DNA of 64,000 nt from Endomicrobium sp. (GTDB lineage Bacteria > Elusimicrobiota > Endomicrobiia > Endomicrobiales > Endomicrobiaceae). The stretch's first letter is position 1, and each line of letters starts with the position of its first letter. A program made the translations under genes and the position numbers. Below, piece by piece: positions 8,725-17,414 of the stretch. The DNA is taken from contig JAISBM010000001.1 of the NCBI GenBank assembly GCA_031266185.1, positions 1-64,000 of the forward strand. The letters run 5' to 3'. The notes under the pieces were generated by a model. It had not been told where the DNA came from. It searched no databases and saw only the letters and a list, made by a program, of their open reading frames with translations.

Positions 8725-9435
8725 TTACATAAAATGTTCTGCAGCTAAAATAAAAATTATCCCTACAAAAAGCATAAGAGCAGTAGCTCTATTTTTACAT
8801 TTGTGCGTTTCTGGGATTAAATCAGACGCGGATAAAAATATAAAAGAACCTGCTGTTATGCCAAGCAAAGCTCCAAGGCCAGGCATAGAAATATTTTTTA
8901 ATAAAAACATACCAAGCATTGTTCCTATCGGTGTAAAGCAGGCAGTAAGAAAGGAAATATTAAAAATTTTCTTTTTAGACATTCCACTGTGCAACAAAAT
9001 ACCTGAAATTGTTATCCCGTCTGGAAGTTTGTGTAAAAGTATTGCTAAAGTTGTTAAAATCCCAAGATTTGAGTTTGCTTCAAACCCTACTGCAATCATA
9101 AGGCCGTCTAATATAGAATGCAACAGAAGACCTGTTATTGAAGCAACATGAGTATGTTTACTGTTTGAGCATTCATGGTCATGACAAGGATGAAACAAAA
9201 CTACAAACTGCAAAAAAAACATAATAGAGAACCCTAATAAGGTATATATCAGGGTTTTTGAGTTTAATTCTAATCCTTCAGGTATCAAGTGAGAAAATGC
9301 AAGTGTAAGCATAACACCAGCAGCAAAATTAATTATAAGTAAAGAATTTTTTTCAGACCATTTGTGAAATGTAATAAGTATAATAGATCCGAGCATTGCA
9401 GCACTAGCTGCTATAAAAGAGTAGACAATTTCCAT
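8725..9435 (-). CDS. ZIP family divalent metal transporter
   Basis: The 236-residue integral membrane protein has about eight helices. The paired metal-site helices are clear: HSILDGLMIAVGF (TM4) and HKLPDGITISGILLHSG (TM5), the signature of ZIP/GufA proteins that bring Zn2+ or related ions into the cytoplasm. A His-rich loop (HPCHDHECSNSKHTH) sits between TM3 and TM4, as expected for metal sensing. ATG at 9435 is preceded by GGAGG on the minus strand. It converges with the ACT-like gene and has a possible 46-codon ORF upstream on the same strand. Metal specificity is not predictable. Confidence 0.88.
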   Translation of the reverse strand: MEIVYSFIAASAAMLGSIILITFHKWSEKNSLLIINFAAGVMLTLAFSHLIPEGLELNSKTLIYTLLGFSIMFFLQFVVLFHPCHDHECSNSKHTHVASITGLLLHSILDGLMIAVGFEANSNLGILTTLAILLHKLPDGITISGILLHSGMSKKKIFNISFLTACFTPIGTMLGMFLLKNISMPGLGALLGITAGSFIFLSASDLIPETHKCKNRATALMLFVGIIFILAAEHFM

Positions 9436-9509
9436 CTTTCCTCCGAAATGATAGATACTAACATTGAGCTTTTTTAGTTCGTTAAATTTGTTTTTAACGA
9501 CAATACTTT

Positions 9510-9650
9510 TTAGTAAAAAAATGCACCTAAAATAATAAGACCAGCATAAGAAAAATGGCTATAGCTTTTAGAGTAAAAAAAACCTCCTGTTTGAATAAAT
9601 ATTAGTAAGAAACTAATAGATATAGCAACAGGTATTTTTAATTTTTTCAT
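9510..9650 (-). CDS. Possible 46-codon membrane micro-ORF
   Basis: Reading the minus strand from ATG at 9650 gives 46 codons ending in TAA at 9510-9512: a basic start (MKKLKIP), a hydrophobic segment VAISISFLLIFI, a short polar part and a second hydrophobic segment YAGLIILGAFF. There is no good Shine-Dalgarno sequence and I recognise no family. It lies just upstream of the ZIP gene on the same strand. It could be a real two-helix micro-protein, a relic of a longer membrane protein, or chance in AT-rich DNA. The flanking 9651-9840 shows nothing. Confidence 0.25.
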   Translation of the reverse strand: MKKLKIPVAISISFLLIFIQTGGFFYSKSYSHFSYAGLIILGAFFY

Positions 9651-9840
9651 TTTAAACTTTACGCAATATGTTTCTAAAAACTATTTTAGGTGTAAACATT
9701 TAAATAAACTTGTATTCAATTTAAAATCACATTAAAATTCATATTATTATAAACGTTATAGGTTTTTTAGTGTAATGTTTAAATATCTGCAAATTTTAAA
9801 GCGTATATGTTTAAACTTTCAAGTTTTTAAAAAAACTTTA

Positions 9841-10863
9841 TTATAGTGTATTTAAATTTTCTTCAGTAAATTTTATAACATTAAACATCATTTCAACAGC
9901 TTTTTGTGGAAACTCCCCGACAGAGGTTTCTGCTGAAAGCATTGTATAGTCTGTCCCATCGATAACAGCATTTGCAATATCGCATACTTCTGCTCGTGTT
10001 GGAACAGGATTTTCTATCATACTGTCAAGCATTTGCGTTGCAGTAATCACAAAAGTATTATGCTTTTTACATTTTTTAATTATACGTTTTTGCATTATAG
10101 GTACTTCGTATATAGGTATGGACACGCCCATATCGCCTCTTGCTACCATTATGCCGCTTGTAGCAGTCATGATTTTTTCAAGATTTTCTATTCCATACAT
10201 ATCTTCAATTTTTGCTACAAGCTTACACTTTGTGTTATTTTTTTCTTTTAGTATGTCTACTAAAGGTTGCATATCTTGCGCATCTCTAACAAAAGAGTTT
10301 GCCACAAAATCTAAATCTTTTTCTAAGGCAAACATAAACCATTTTTTATCTTTTTCTTCTAACAACTCAAACTCAAGCTTTGCATAAGGTATATTAACAC
10401 CTTTAGATGTTTTTAGAAGATAGTCCATTTGTACTTGGGCAACTACTTCATCTTCTCTTGAAGATAACACTTTTAAAGTTAGGTTTCCATCTTCAATAAA
10501 GATTGTAAGACCTTCTTTAATAACTGTAAAAGAGTTGGGATAATCTATATGGACTGTTTTGTTGTTCCCTACTATATTTTTTCTTGTTAGGATTATTTCC
10601 TGTCCTTTCTTTAATTCTACTTGTTCATTTTCGATTTTCCCTACTCTAATCCTATGCCCTTCAAGATCTGCAAGAATTTTAACATTTTTGTTATATTTTT
10701 TATTAACACTTCTAATTGTTTTAATATCTTGTTCATGCTCTTGAAAACTTCCATGAGAAAAATTGAGTCTTACCATAGTCATACCGTTTTCTGCTAACGT
10801 TTTTAGTGTTTCAATAGAACGTATAGAAGGCCCCATTGTACATATTATTCCTGTTTTAACCAC
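9841..10863 (-). CDS. pyk: Pyruvate kinase lacking the C-terminal domain
   Basis: The A and B domains of pyruvate kinase are complete: ICTMGPSIRSIETL, MVRLNFSHGS, the B domain, KLVAKIEDMYGIENL, MVARGDMGVSIP, ATQMLDSMIENPVPTRAE and DGTDYTMLSAETSVGEFP. The protein stops at about residue 340, whereas typical bacterial enzymes have about 470 residues. The missing part is the C domain that binds allosteric effectors. No remnant of it is visible downstream. I start at GTG 10863: AAGGAGTTGTTCT lies directly before it and homology begins there. The enzyme should convert PEP plus ADP to pyruvate plus ATP but probably without the usual effector control. Transcription starts from a strong promoter with a hairpin leader. 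Confidence 0.9.
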   Translation of the reverse strand: MVKTGIICTMGPSIRSIETLKTLAENGMTMVRLNFSHGSFQEHEQDIKTIRSVNKKYNKNVKILADLEGHRIRVGKIENEQVELKKGQEIILTRKNIVGNNKTVHIDYPNSFTVIKEGLTIFIEDGNLTLKVLSSREDEVVAQVQMDYLLKTSKGVNIPYAKLEFELLEEKDKKWFMFALEKDLDFVANSFVRDAQDMQPLVDILKEKNNTKCKLVAKIEDMYGIENLEKIMTATSGIMVARGDMGVSIPIYEVPIMQKRIIKKCKKHNTFVITATQMLDSMIENPVPTRAEVCDIANAVIDGTDYTMLSAETSVGEFPQKAVEMMFNVIKFTEENLNTL

Positions 10864-10915
10864 AGAACAACTCCTTTTTATGTATGCATTTGCTATTTTA
10901 AAATATAAAATAAAT

Positions 10916-10944
10916 AAAAAAAGCGTGAATTCTGATGAATTCAC
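10916..10944 (-). promoter_or_regulatory. 5'-terminal hairpin plus U-tract in the pyk leader
   Basis: On the minus strand the perfect 8-bp stem GTGAATTC/GAATTCAC (10944-10925, loop ATCA) is followed by GC and seven T. It begins about three bases after the predicted pyk transcription start. Form and position suit an attenuator-like terminator or an mRNA-protecting 5' stem-loop. No gene ends here on this strand, so it is not the terminator of another unit. Confidence 0.55.
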
Positions 10945-10953
10945 TCCTGAAAA

Positions 10954-10982
10954 ATTATATAAAAATGATTGTTTAAAGTCAA
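10954..10982 (-). promoter_or_regulatory. Sigma70-type promoter of pyk
   Basis: On the minus strand TTGACT (10982-10977) and TATAAT (10959-10954) are separated by exactly 17 bases. The predicted start is near 10947, giving a leader of about 84 bases before GTG 10863. Confidence 0.75.
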
Positions 10983-10991
10983 TGTGTATAT

Positions 10992-11020
10992 TTGACTAAA
11001 AAGTAAAAATTTTGCATAAT
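10992..11020 (+). promoter_or_regulatory. Sigma70-type promoter of rpmE
   Basis: TTGACT (10992-10997), 17-base spacer, CATAAT (11015-11020). It is back to back with the pyk promoter. The predicted leader to ATG 11065 is about 38 bases and holds AAGGAGA. Confidence 0.65.
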
Positions 11021-11064
11021 TTATATCGGGTTAAGTGAACAAGCATAAAAGGAGAAGTTATAAA

Positions 11065-11397
11065 ATGAAAGAAGCAATACATCCAAAATATGAAGACTGC
11101 ACAGTTTCTTGTGCGTGTGGTTATACGTTTAAGACTCGCTCAACAAAACCGGTTATAAAGTTAGAGATTTGCTCTAACTGTCATCCGTTTTTTACAGGTA
11201 AGCAAAAACTTATAGACACTGCTGGTCGTGTAGAAAAATTCCAAAAACGTTTTGCTAAAACAGAAGGCAAAACAGTTGTAATAAAAAAAGCTAAAAAGGT
11301 AATATCTCCAAGAAAAACAACAGGGAAGGTTTTAACAACTTCTCCAAAAAAAGTAAAAACAGCAACAAAGAAAGAAAAAGAGTCTAAAACAAAATAG
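11065..11397 (+). CDS. rpmE: Ribosomal protein bL31 (zinc-binding type) with Lys-rich C-terminal tail
   Basis: The protein of about 110 residues starts [19 protein letters not shown] and has the four-Cys zinc pattern (Cys12, Cys16 or Cys18, then ICSNCHPF), the [17 protein letters not shown] block and a long Lys/Thr-rich tail of about 40 residues that most bL31 (70-80 residues) lack. I choose ATG 11065 because AAGGAGA lies nine bases before it; the ten codons above are not homologous. It is a structural protein of the 50S subunit at the central protuberance. Own promoter upstream, terminator downstream, then prfA, a common bacterial order. Confidence 0.93.
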   Translation: MKEAIHPKYEDCTVSCACGYTFKTRSTKPVIKLEICSNCHPFFTGKQKLIDTAGRVEKFQKRFAKTEGKTVVIKKAKKVISPRKTTGKVLTTSPKKVKTATKKEKESKTK

Positions 11398-11414
11398 TTA
11401 AACAAAAGCATTAT

Positions 11415-11458
11415 ATATGGAAGAATCTCTAGTTATTGGGATCCTTCCATATTTTTTA
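11415..11458 (+). terminator. Rho-independent terminator after rpmE
   Basis: 13-base arms 11415-11427 and 11440-11452 (ATATGGAAGAATC with GATCCTTCCATAT, one mismatch) are followed by TTTTTT. Confidence 0.75.
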
Positions 11459-11526
11459 TAAATATTACAGCATTATGCTTTATCTAGAATTTTTAGCATG
11501 TTTGTAGTTTTAATGAGGAACTTTCA

Positions 11527-12597
11527 ATGCTTTTAGAAAAATTGAAGTTATTTAAAAAACAGTTTGAAGTGACTCAAAAGAGTCTGGGTAACTCTTCTAT
11601 TGTTTTAGATAAAGAAAAATATAAAGAGCTTACCAAGCAACATTCTTATTTAAAACCATTAGCAGAAAAGTATGCCCAATACTCAAAACTTTTAAATGAT
11701 ATAGAAGGTGTGGCAGAGCTAAAAAAATCTGAAGATGTAGAAATAAGAGAGATGGCAATATCAGAGTATAACGATCTTATTGAGCAGAAAGAAAAAATGC
11801 AAACAGAAATAAAAGTTTTGCTTATTCCTCCAGATCCTAATGATGGTAAAGATATTATTGTAGAAATACGTGCTGGTACAGGTGGAAATGAGGCAGCCTT
11901 ATTTGTCGGCGACTTGTATAGAATGTATACGAGATTTGCTGATAGAAATGGTTGGCGGTATGAAGTTTTAGATTCAAATTCAACAGGTTTGGGAGGTTTT
12001 AAGGAAATTGTTTTTGAATTAAGTGGTACTAATGTTTGGCGCAACTTGAAATTTGAAAGAGGTGCTCACAGAGTACAGAGAGTCCCTGCAACGGAAGCAT
12101 CTGGTAGAGTGCATACCTCTGCAGTTACTGTTGCGGTTTTGCCACAAATGCAGGAACTTGATGTCGAAATAAAAATAGAAGATTTAAGAATTGACACATA
12201 TAGAGCTTCAGGAGCAGGTGGGCAACATGTAAATAAAACAGACTCTGCAATAAGAATTACACATGTACCTAGTGGGCTTGTGGTTGTTTGTCAAGATGAA
12301 AGAAGCCAAATAAAAAATAGAGCAAAAGCTTTTAAAGTTTTACGAGCAAAACTATATGAGCAAAAAGCTCTAGAACAAGAAAAACAGCTTTCAAGTCAAA
12401 GAAAACAACAAGTGGGTTCTGGAGATAGGTCTGAAAAAATAAGAACGTATAATTTCCCTCAAAATAGAATAACAGACCACAGGATAGGTTATAGTGTTTA
12501 CAATATTACAGAAGTTATGGATGGGGATTTATCAGAACTCGTAAATAAGTTAATAGAGGCTGACGTTGAAGAAAAGTTGAAGGTTAATAATATTTGA
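11527..12597 (+). CDS. prfA: Peptide chain release factor 1
   Basis: At 356 residues it has standard RF1 length. It carries the stop-codon recognition region containing PATEASGRVHTSAVTVAVLP and the peptidyl-tRNA hydrolysis loop GAGGQHVNKTDSAIR with GGQ. RF1 reads UAA and UAG, so UAG is a real stop here. GAGGAA lies upstream of ATG 11527. Its stop TGA (12595-12597) shares base A with the prmC ATG, so the methyltransferase that modifies the GGQ glutamine is translationally coupled to its substrate. Confidence 0.97.
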   Translation: MLLEKLKLFKKQFEVTQKSLGNSSIVLDKEKYKELTKQHSYLKPLAEKYAQYSKLLNDIEGVAELKKSEDVEIREMAISEYNDLIEQKEKMQTEIKVLLIPPDPNDGKDIIVEIRAGTGGNEAALFVGDLYRMYTRFADRNGWRYEVLDSNSTGLGGFKEIVFELSGTNVWRNLKFERGAHRVQRVPATEASGRVHTSAVTVAVLPQMQELDVEIKIEDLRIDTYRASGAGGQHVNKTDSAIRITHVPSGLVVVCQDERSQIKNRAKAFKVLRAKLYEQKALEQEKQLSSQRKQQVGSGDRSEKIRTYNFPQNRITDHRIGYSVYNITEVMDGDLSELVNKLIEADVEEKLKVNNI

Positions 12598-13451
12598 TGT
12601 TTAATAAGTATGACGTATTTTCAGTTTTAGAGACAGCCAAAAAACTTTTAAAGTTTAAAGAACTTCCAGATTACAAGTCTGATGCAGAGGTTCTTTTAAG
12701 TTTTTTGCTACAAATAAAACGGTCTAGGTTACCATTCGCATATAATCAGATTTTATCTTTAAACCAACTTTGCCAATTTGAAAAATATATTTTAAGACGT
12801 GCTAAAAGAGAACCTGTGGCTTATATAATAGGGCATGCTGGTTTTATGGAGTTTAAGTTTAAAGTTGATAAAAATGTTTTAATACCTAGACCAGAAACAG
12901 AATTTTTAGTAGAAACAGTGTTAAATTTAGCAAAAAAAGAAACTAATCTAAAAATTTTGGATTTATGTACAGGGTCTGGCTGTATAGGTATAAGCCTTGC
13001 AAAAATGGGGACATTTAAAACTATTATAGCAACAGACATTAATAAGTGCGCTTTAAAGCTTGCCAAAGAAAATGCAAAAATTAATGGCGTAAAAAGTATA
13101 AAGTTTATTGAAAGCGATATCTTTGCAAATTTACAACAAAATAAGTTTGATGTCATTGTTTCTAATCCTCCCTATGTCACTCAGAAAGAATATCTTACTT
13201 TAGAAAAAGATTTAATGTATGAACCAAAACTTGCTTTAATAGCAAAAGATGATGGTTTGTTTTTCTATACGGAGATTGCAGAAAATGCTAAAAAGTTTTT
13301 AAACAATACTGGTTATGTGGTTTTGGAACTAAACCCAAATAAGGTACCCCAGATAAAACAAATGTTTATAGATAACAATTTTAAAGAAATAGAGATAATA
13401 AAAGACTATTTAAGTTTACCAAGAGTATTTAAAGCAAAAATTTTTGTATAA
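12597..13451 (+). CDS. prmC: Release factor glutamine methyltransferase PrmC
   Basis: The 284-residue SAM-dependent methyltransferase methylates the Gln of the GGQ motif in release factors. It has an N-terminal helical domain, PVAYIIGHAGFMEFKF and VLIPRPETEFLVE, SAM motif I LDLCTGSGCIGISLA and the catalytic SNPPYV. ATG 12597 is used (TGATG overlap with prfA); an in-frame TTG three bases earlier is less likely. Confidence 0.96.
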   Translation: MFNKYDVFSVLETAKKLLKFKELPDYKSDAEVLLSFLLQIKRSRLPFAYNQILSLNQLCQFEKYILRRAKREPVAYIIGHAGFMEFKFKVDKNVLIPRPETEFLVETVLNLAKKETNLKILDLCTGSGCIGISLAKMGTFKTIIATDINKCALKLAKENAKINGVKSIKFIESDIFANLQQNKFDVIVSNPPYVTQKEYLTLEKDLMYEPKLALIAKDDGLFFYTEIAENAKKFLNNTGYVVLELNPNKVPQIKQMFIDNNFKEIEIIKDYLSLPRVFKAKIFV

Positions 13452-13499
13452 TACGTCCTATGTGGGGTAACTAATCCCTCAGTAATAAAGAATTTTAAA

Positions 13500-14765
13500 A
13501 TGAGAACAAGACTTGGAGGTTTAGTGAACAATGTTGATAGGGGCTGGGTTTTAACGTGCTTTGGTACAGCAGTAGGGGCAGGAATTCTGTTTTTGCCGAT
13601 TCAAGCGGGATTTTGTGGTGTTTGGCCAATAATTTTTTTAACAGCAATTATTTTCCCAATAACATATATTTCTCATAGGGGTATAACTAGAATTGTAGCT
13701 TCTTGCCAAAAAGAAACTGACATTGTTGGTGCAGTTGAACATGATTTAGGTTCTACTGCTGGTTTTGTGGTTTCAGTTTTGTACTTTTTGTCAATTATAA
13801 CAATCTGTGTTGGTTATGCAACAGGACTAACAAATCTTATTGATACATTTTTAGTAAATCAGTTGCAGCTTAGTGTAATTCCTAGATCATTATTGACATT
13901 TATTGTTTTGTTTATTATGACAAGTGTTCTTTTAGGCAATGAAAGAGTGATGATAACTATTACATCTATAATTACTTTTCCGTTAATTATATTGTTGTTT
14001 GGGGTATCTTTATATATGATACCTCAATGGAATATATCTGCTTTTCATTCGCAGTTTATTTTAAAAGATTTTATAAAAAATACCCTTTTGTTGCTCCCTA
14101 TTTTAATCTTTTCTATGAATTTTTCTCCAGTATGCTCTGCTTTAGGATCTTTTTATAGAAAAAAATATGGGAATAACGATGAAGCTGTCATAAGGTGTGA
14201 TAAAGTTGTTAAATGGAATTCTATTATATTGTTGTTTTTTGTTATGTTTTTTGTGTTTTCTATGTTTTTTGCAATTACTCCAGATGTTTTAATGATGGCT
14301 AAAACACAAAATTTAGATGCTTTATCTGCAATGGCTGTAGTGACACAAAATCCTTTAGAGAAATATTTTTTATATATTTTCCCGCTAATTGCTTTTCTTG
14401 CAATACTAAGTTCTTACTTCGGCCATTTTACAGGCACCAGAGAGGGTTTAAGTGGGATTATAGTAAGAAGTTTAACTTGGATTGATCCTAATCGCAAAAA
14501 AGAGATAAGCTCAAGTAAAATAAAAATTATAAGTACTATACTACTTTTTGTTTTACTTTGGATTTTAGCAGTATATAACCCATCAATTTTAACTGTTATT
14601 GGGGCATTGGCAGCTCCTATAATTGCAATGTATGCGTATTTAATGCCTATAATAATGATGAAAAAAGTTCCAAGGTTACGCGTATATCGTTCAAAATTAG
14701 CTGCTTTTGTTTTTATTATGGGCATACTAACAATGGTTGGGTATGTTGTTGGAAAAATGATATAA
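13500..14765 (+). CDS. sdaC: Serine/amino-acid:H+ permease, SdaC-like (HAAAP family)
   Basis: The 421-residue membrane protein has about eleven helices and the HAAAP opening (WVLTCFGTAVGAGILFLPIQAG, with SHRGITR further on). The L-serine dehydratase gene lies 12 bases downstream, which argues for serine import. Start is ambiguous: ATG 13500 has no Shine-Dalgarno sequence, whereas GTG 13524 in the same frame is preceded by TTGGAGG at 13513-13519; the shorter form still contains all of helix 1. I report the ATG. Substrate comes from family plus context. Confidence 0.82.
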   Translation: MRTRLGGLVNNVDRGWVLTCFGTAVGAGILFLPIQAGFCGVWPIIFLTAIIFPITYISHRGITRIVASCQKETDIVGAVEHDLGSTAGFVVSVLYFLSIITICVGYATGLTNLIDTFLVNQLQLSVIPRSLLTFIVLFIMTSVLLGNERVMITITSIITFPLIILLFGVSLYMIPQWNISAFHSQFILKDFIKNTLLLLPILIFSMNFSPVCSALGSFYRKKYGNNDEAVIRCDKVVKWNSIILLFFVMFFVFSMFFAITPDVLMMAKTQNLDALSAMAVVTQNPLEKYFLYIFPLIAFLAILSSYFGHFTGTREGLSGIIVRSLTWIDPNRKKEISSSKIKIISTILLFVLLWILAVYNPSILTVIGALAAPIIAMYAYLMPIIMMKKVPRLRVYRSKLAAFVFIMGILTMVGYVVGKMI

Positions 14766-14777
14766 AAGAGCAACATA

Positions 14778-16184
14778 ATGACTGATAAAATAATAACAAT
14801 GTCTATATTTGACCTTTTAGAAGCAGGCCCAGGCCCGTCTAGCTCTCATACTATTGCGCCTATGAAAGCAGGTTTTGATTTTTCAGAACGTGTTAAAACT
14901 CTTAGTGAAAAAATTTTAAATAACGCAAAAGGTGTTAGAGTACGTTTGTATGGTTCTTTATCTGCAACAGGTAAAGGCCATGGCACAGATAGAGCTGTTA
15001 TTATAGGTCTTATGGGTAACAAGCCGTCTACTTGTCCTCCTACACTCTTGAACGATTTTCTAAACATTCCAAAAGAGCAAAAATTTATTGATTTAAGAGT
15101 AAAGAAGTTGCCTCTTGATTTAGAAAATATTGAGCACTCTTCGGTTAGCCACAATTTTCCTTATAGCAATACTTTAATAATTGAATTATTATCTGAAGAA
15201 TATCTTGCAAGCAGGGCCACTTCTAAAGATTTTCAAAACAGTATTTTATTTTCTTGGGAATATTATTCTGTGGGAGGTGGGTTTTTGCAATGGAAAGGAT
15301 ATACCGAACCAAAAAATATTATGCCGGCACATCCTTACAGAAACATGACAGAACTTAAGAATCAGTTGAAGATAAAAAAGTTATCTTTAGAGAAACTCCT
15401 TTTAGAAAATGAAACATCAATTTCTGGCCTTTCAGAAGAAGAAATTAAAGCAAAATTGGATAAAATAATATACATAATGAAAGACACTGTAAATCGCGGT
15501 ATAAACACTGAAGGGGTTTTGCCAGGGCCAATTGGCTTAAAAAGAAAAGCGAAAAGATTAAAAGAATGTGCAGACGCTTTACAAACTATTGACCAATACT
15601 TATGTTTACTAGACTCTTACGCATATGCAGTTGCAGAAGAAAATGCTGCAGGCAACACTATTGTTACTGCTCCAACTTGTGGAGCAGCAGGTGTTATTCC
15701 AGCAGTTCTTATGATACTTGAAGAACACTTTCATTTAGATATTGTAGCTCAAAGGTCTGGCCTTTTGGCAGCTGCAGCTATAGGTTTTATTGCAAAGAAC
15801 AACGCTAGTATTGCAGGTGCAGAAGTTGGCTGCCAAGGAGAAATAGGTGTTGCTACAGCTATGGCAGCAGCTATGATTGTGCAAGCTGAAGGATATTCTC
15901 CAAAAGTTGTAGAAAATGCTGCAGAAATTGCTTTAGAGCATCAACTTGGTTTAACTTGTGATCCGGTTGGCGGCTATGTGCAAATTCCCTGTATAGAACG
16001 TAATGCTATAGGTGCAGTTAAAGCGTGCAATGCGGCTCTTATAGCTGAAAATGAAAATCCTAACACTCACATAGTGTCTTTTGACACTACAGTAAAAGCT
16101 ATGAGAGAAATAGGTAGAGATATGAACCGTAAATTTAAAGAGACAGCATTAGGTGGACTTGCTATCTGTATGACGTACTGTTAG
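14778..16184 (+). CDS. sdaA: L-serine dehydratase, single-chain iron-sulfur type
   Basis: At 468 residues it is the single-chain enzyme with fused beta (residues 1-150, SIFDLLEAGPGPSSSHTIAPM) and alpha domains. The alpha domain has the conserved Cys set for a [4Fe-4S] cluster: APTCGAAGVIPA, VGCQGEIGVATAMAAA, LTCDPVGGYVQIPC. It deaminates L-serine to pyruvate plus ammonia in the cytoplasm. It is paired with the permease upstream, giving a complete serine-to-pyruvate route that bypasses pyruvate kinase. The cluster is oxygen-labile, consistent with an anaerobe. Confidence 0.95.
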   Translation: MTDKIITMSIFDLLEAGPGPSSSHTIAPMKAGFDFSERVKTLSEKILNNAKGVRVRLYGSLSATGKGHGTDRAVIIGLMGNKPSTCPPTLLNDFLNIPKEQKFIDLRVKKLPLDLENIEHSSVSHNFPYSNTLIIELLSEEYLASRATSKDFQNSILFSWEYYSVGGGFLQWKGYTEPKNIMPAHPYRNMTELKNQLKIKKLSLEKLLLENETSISGLSEEEIKAKLDKIIYIMKDTVNRGINTEGVLPGPIGLKRKAKRLKECADALQTIDQYLCLLDSYAYAVAEENAAGNTIVTAPTCGAAGVIPAVLMILEEHFHLDIVAQRSGLLAAAAIGFIAKNNASIAGAEVGCQGEIGVATAMAAAMIVQAEGYSPKVVENAAEIALEHQLGLTCDPVGGYVQIPCIERNAIGAVKACNAALIAENENPNTHIVSFDTTVKAMREIGRDMNRKFKETALGGLAICMTYC

Positions 16185-16200
16185 TTTTTAGACGCTATAA

Positions 16201-16227
16201 TTGCAAGCTGTGCGCTTTTATTATAAA
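16201..16227 (+). promoter_or_regulatory. Possible promoter of the tRNA-Glu/tRNA-Arg pair
   Basis: TTGCAA (16201-16206) and TATAAA (16222-16227) with a 15-base spacer lie about 20 bases before tRNA-Glu. The spacer is short, so the assignment is tentative. Confidence 0.35.
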
Positions 16228-16249
16228 ATTTTAAAAATAAATTTGTTTT

Positions 16250-16323
16250 GCTGCCATCGTCTAGCGGTTTAGGACATCGCCCTCTCAAGGCGGAGATCAC
16301 GGGTTCAAATCCCGTTGGCAGCG
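16250..16323 (+). tRNA. tRNA-Glu (anticodon CTC)
   Basis: Full cloverleaf: acceptor GCTGCCA/TGGCAGC, D stem GTC/GAC, anticodon stem TCGCC/GGCGG with loop CTCTCAA (anticodon CTC), T arm ACGGG-TTCAAAT-CCCGT, discriminator G. CCA is not encoded. CTC reads GAG, the rarer Glu codon in this AT-rich genome; a TTC isoacceptor must exist elsewhere. Confidence 0.95.
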
Positions 16324-16329
16324 TTTTAT

Positions 16330-16403
16330 GCGCCCATAGCTCAATTGGATAGAGCATTTGACTACGAATCAAAAGGTTAGAGGTTCAACTCCTCTTGGGC
16401 GCG
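16330..16403 (+). tRNA. tRNA-Arg (anticodon ACG)
   Basis: Acceptor GCGCCCA/TGGGCGC, D stem GCTC/GAGC, anticodon stem TTTGA/TCAAA with loop CTACGAA (anticodon ACG, normally edited to ICG by TadA), T arm AGAGG-TTCAACT-CCTCT, discriminator G. Six bases separate it from tRNA-Glu, so both are probably one transcript. The 3' half overlaps the tail of the FkbM pseudogene on the other strand. Confidence 0.95.
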
Positions 16404-17279
16404 TTTAAGTTTGTTTAACACTTCTCTTGAAACAAAAACTCTTGTAAAATACGAAAATCTATCCTCCCATACAGCTACATCAACATCTTTAATATGTCCA
16501 TTTATGTAGTCAAATAGTTGTTTAGCATCATTATGCGGCACGTTCTTATTTTTTTTGGAGGGAAGGAGGTACCACTTTCATGAAATTCACCTCGCATGTG
16601 CTTAGTCTTTTTTAGGTTTTCTAAAGAAGTGTTATATAGAATTTCATATTCTGCACCTTCGCAATCTATTTTTAATAACTTTACTTCATTTATATTATTT
16701 TGTTTAAAAATTTCGTCTAACGTTATGCTTTTAACATTGGTTATCTTATAATAAAAAAAACTACTACTTAAAAAATCAAACATATTTGAATGACCTGAAT
16801 TGCATGGATCGTAAGACATACATACGTCTCTACCGTCTTTTGTGACGGCCATATTGTAAGCATTTATTATACTGGCAGCAATATTGTTTAGTTTAATATT
16901 AGCTTTAAAACTTTCATAAGAGTCTTTAACTGGTTCAAAAGCATAAATTTTTAAAAAAGGGTATTTTTTAGCTAGTAGTAAAGACACCATGCCAACATTT
17001 GCACCAATATCTAGTACCACGTTTCCAGGTTTAAAATTTATGTTATTAAAGTTGTAAGCACCGTTATTTAGTTCGTATGCTATGTGTCGTGGTTCAGAAA
17101 GGTAGTTGGCATAAACTTCGAGTTTAACACCACAAATGTTGAATTTATGGTTACGTTCTTTTTTTATAAAGAATTTTAGAAATAGCTTATAAAAAGTGTG
17201 TTTAAAAAAAGACTTAACAAAGTTTTCATATCTAATTATTGAAGTTACAATTTTATATTTTTTTGATCCTCTTTGACAT
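16377..17279 (-). pseudogene. FkbM-family methyltransferase with two poly-A frameshifts
   Basis: The central frame (17020-16502) holds the SAM motif VVLDIGANVGMVSLL, the FEPVKDSYESFKANI helix and LLKIDCEGAEYEILYNT of FkbM methyltransferases. Coding similarity goes on past both ends in other frames. Upstream, ATG 17279 reads MSKRIKK, then a run of seven A (17264-17258) shifts frame; with six, the reading joins YKIVTSIIRYENF and onward to the core with no start codon lost. Downstream, a run of eight A (16556-16549) shifts again; with nine, AKQLFDYINGHIKDVDVAVW and beyond are added and the frame ends at TAA 16379-16377, inside tRNA-Arg. It is either a pseudogene or a gene rescued by slippage. 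FkbM enzymes O-methylate sugars, often in surface glycans. Confidence 0.75.
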
Positions 17280-17414
17280 TTAAATCTTTCTTGTCAAGTT
17301 TGCTAATTTGATTAAATATTTGTTGCGATTGATCTCTGAGTGAGACACTCTAGTAACGCAGGTAAGGTTCTAAGCTAACTTTATCCTTTTTACTAGGAGT
17401 TGTATATGTTTTTT

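Noticed and set aside
16330-16403. tRNA-Arg 3' end as an integration site
   Set aside because: No integrase and no repeated tRNA 3' segment downstream was seen; the overlap with FkbM alone does not show integration.
16377-17279. Stop-codon reassignment or programmed frameshifting as a genome-wide feature
   Set aside because: TGA, TAG and TAA all end normal genes here and RF1 is present; the breaks coincide with A-runs and decayed loci only.
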